Shown here: positions 13,469 to 13,907 of the stretch, in pieces
How positions within the stretch are numbered: the first letter of the stretch is position 1
Layout of the letters: every line of letters begins with the position of its first letter
Origin: an uncultured Achromobacter sp.
GTDB taxonomy: Bacteria > Pseudomonadota > Gammaproteobacteria > Burkholderiales > Burkholderiaceae_B
Assembly: GCA_913775005.1 (NCBI GenBank)
Contig: CAJYKY010000494.1
Span: 1-13,907 of the forward strand
Direction: 5' to 3'
Length of the DNA: 13,907 nucleotides
Position numbers and translations under genes: made by a program
The notes under the pieces: model-generated
The model's database searches: none
Told to the model about the DNA's origin: nothing
Seen by the model: only the letters and a program-made list of their open reading frames with translations

Positions 13469-13907
13469 TTATCGGGTAAATGGGCCCCAAGTCGGTTCAC
13501 GTATTTCCCCGTTCAGTACCGAAAGCGTCTGCCGTACGCGGCCATCGCTCGAGACACCCGCAAGTACGCTACGGCCATTTTGGATAGCGGCGTAAAGGAC
13601 TTGCATGCCATTCGGCGCGAAGCTTGGCGACTGATCGTCACGACCATCAGTGATCAAGGATTCGGAGCCTGAGGACAGGTTCAACGACGCGATTCGAAAC
13701 GCGCCGTCGCGTCTTGCAACGTACAGCAGCGTCGATCCATCGGGGGAAATTCGGGGTGATATGTTGTAACCACCATTAAACGTGAGGCGGCGTGCGTCGC
13801 CACCTGTCGAGCCGGTCTGGTAGATTTGCGGCCCGCCGCTGCGGTCACTCGTAAAGATAATGGAAGCACCGTCGGGCGTAAAGGTCGGTTCGGTGTCAAT
13901 CCCGGGA
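13469..13907 (-). CDS. tolB: TolB, C-terminal part of the periplasmic beta-propeller protein
   Basis: The frame is open to the right edge, so the start is outside the window; 145 residues are visible. They form the last WD40-like propeller blades, with repeated SPDG/APNG turns: TFTPDGASIIFTSDRSGGPQ, then ISPDGSTLLYVARRDG, then SFAPNGMQVLYAA, and the end TWGPFTR resembles the C-terminus of known TolB. TolB is periplasmic and is part of the Tol-Pal system, binding Pal and the TolA/TolQR motor side. Gene order tolB-pal-cpoB is standard, and the tolQRA genes should lie further right. Confidence 0.95.
   Translation of the reverse strand, partial: PGIDTEPTFTPDGASIIFTSDRSGGPQIYQTGSTGGDARRLTFNGGYNISPRISPDGSTLLYVARRDGAFRIASLNLSSGSESLITDGRDDQSPSFAPNGMQVLYAAIQNGRSVLAGVSSDGRVRQTLSVLNGEIREPTWGPFTR

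Noticed and set aside
13438..13500. A longer Pal start at 13500.
   Set aside because: It would run over the tolB end and hide the signal peptide; the ATG at 13437 has a good AAGGAA before it.
1..13907. Mobile elements, CRISPR, tRNA/rRNA or defence genes.
   Set aside because: No transposase, integrase, regular short repeats, cloverleaf or defence-type protein was recognised; all long frames fit ordinary chromosomal families.

Overview
The window looks like chromosomal DNA of a high-GC betaproteobacterium. Protein style (EF-G, Pal, TolB, CpoB), strong G/C third-position preference and gene content suggest the Alcaligenaceae (Bordetella/Achromobacter type); this is inferred from recognition, not from a search. 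Almost all of it is tightly packed genes on both strands. I see no tRNA, rRNA, CRISPR array, insertion sequence, integrase or phage gene.

Layout, left to right. (1) The 3' end of an lrgB-like membrane protein gene (+) meets a convergent two-gene exporter operon (-), EamA/DMT then LysE/RhtB, coupled by an ATGA overlap. Divergent from it is a MocR-type regulator (GntR winged helix plus aminotransferase-like domain). The 148-base divergent region holds a palindrome and a direct repeat that are good operator candidates. (2) After the regulator come a small DUF442/TIGR01244-type phosphatase or sulfurtransferase-like protein and a single-domain universal stress protein that ends in a clear intrinsic terminator. 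(3) A complete EF-G gene stands alone, without rpsL, rpsG or tuf, so it is probably a second fusA copy. Its 256-base upstream region is rich in inverted repeats and ends in a terminator-like hairpin just before the ribosome binding site. (4) A second EamA exporter (-) diverges from a Lrp/AsnC regulator (+), with a near-consensus Lrp-type site between the hairpin-rich leader and the regulator start. (5) An alpha/beta hydrolase (-) and a YbaK/EbsC aminoacyl-tRNA deacylase (+) form another divergent pair. (6) The right end is a minus-strand tolB-pal-cpoB cluster that runs on, by TAATG and ATGA overlaps, into a FecCD-type permease and its ATPase.

Functional themes: two exporter/regulator pairs for amino-acid-like or other small molecules; translation factors (EF-G, YbaK); and the Tol-Pal envelope system with an iron-siderophore/cobalamin-type ABC importer core attached behind it. 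That importer has no substrate-binding protein in view.

I found no clear novel defence or mobile system. The observations most worth checking are the structured leader of the lone fusA, the attachment of the ABC importer to tol-pal behind a terminator-like hairpin, and the MocR/exporter divergon with the regulator's unusual Ala/Ser-rich tail.
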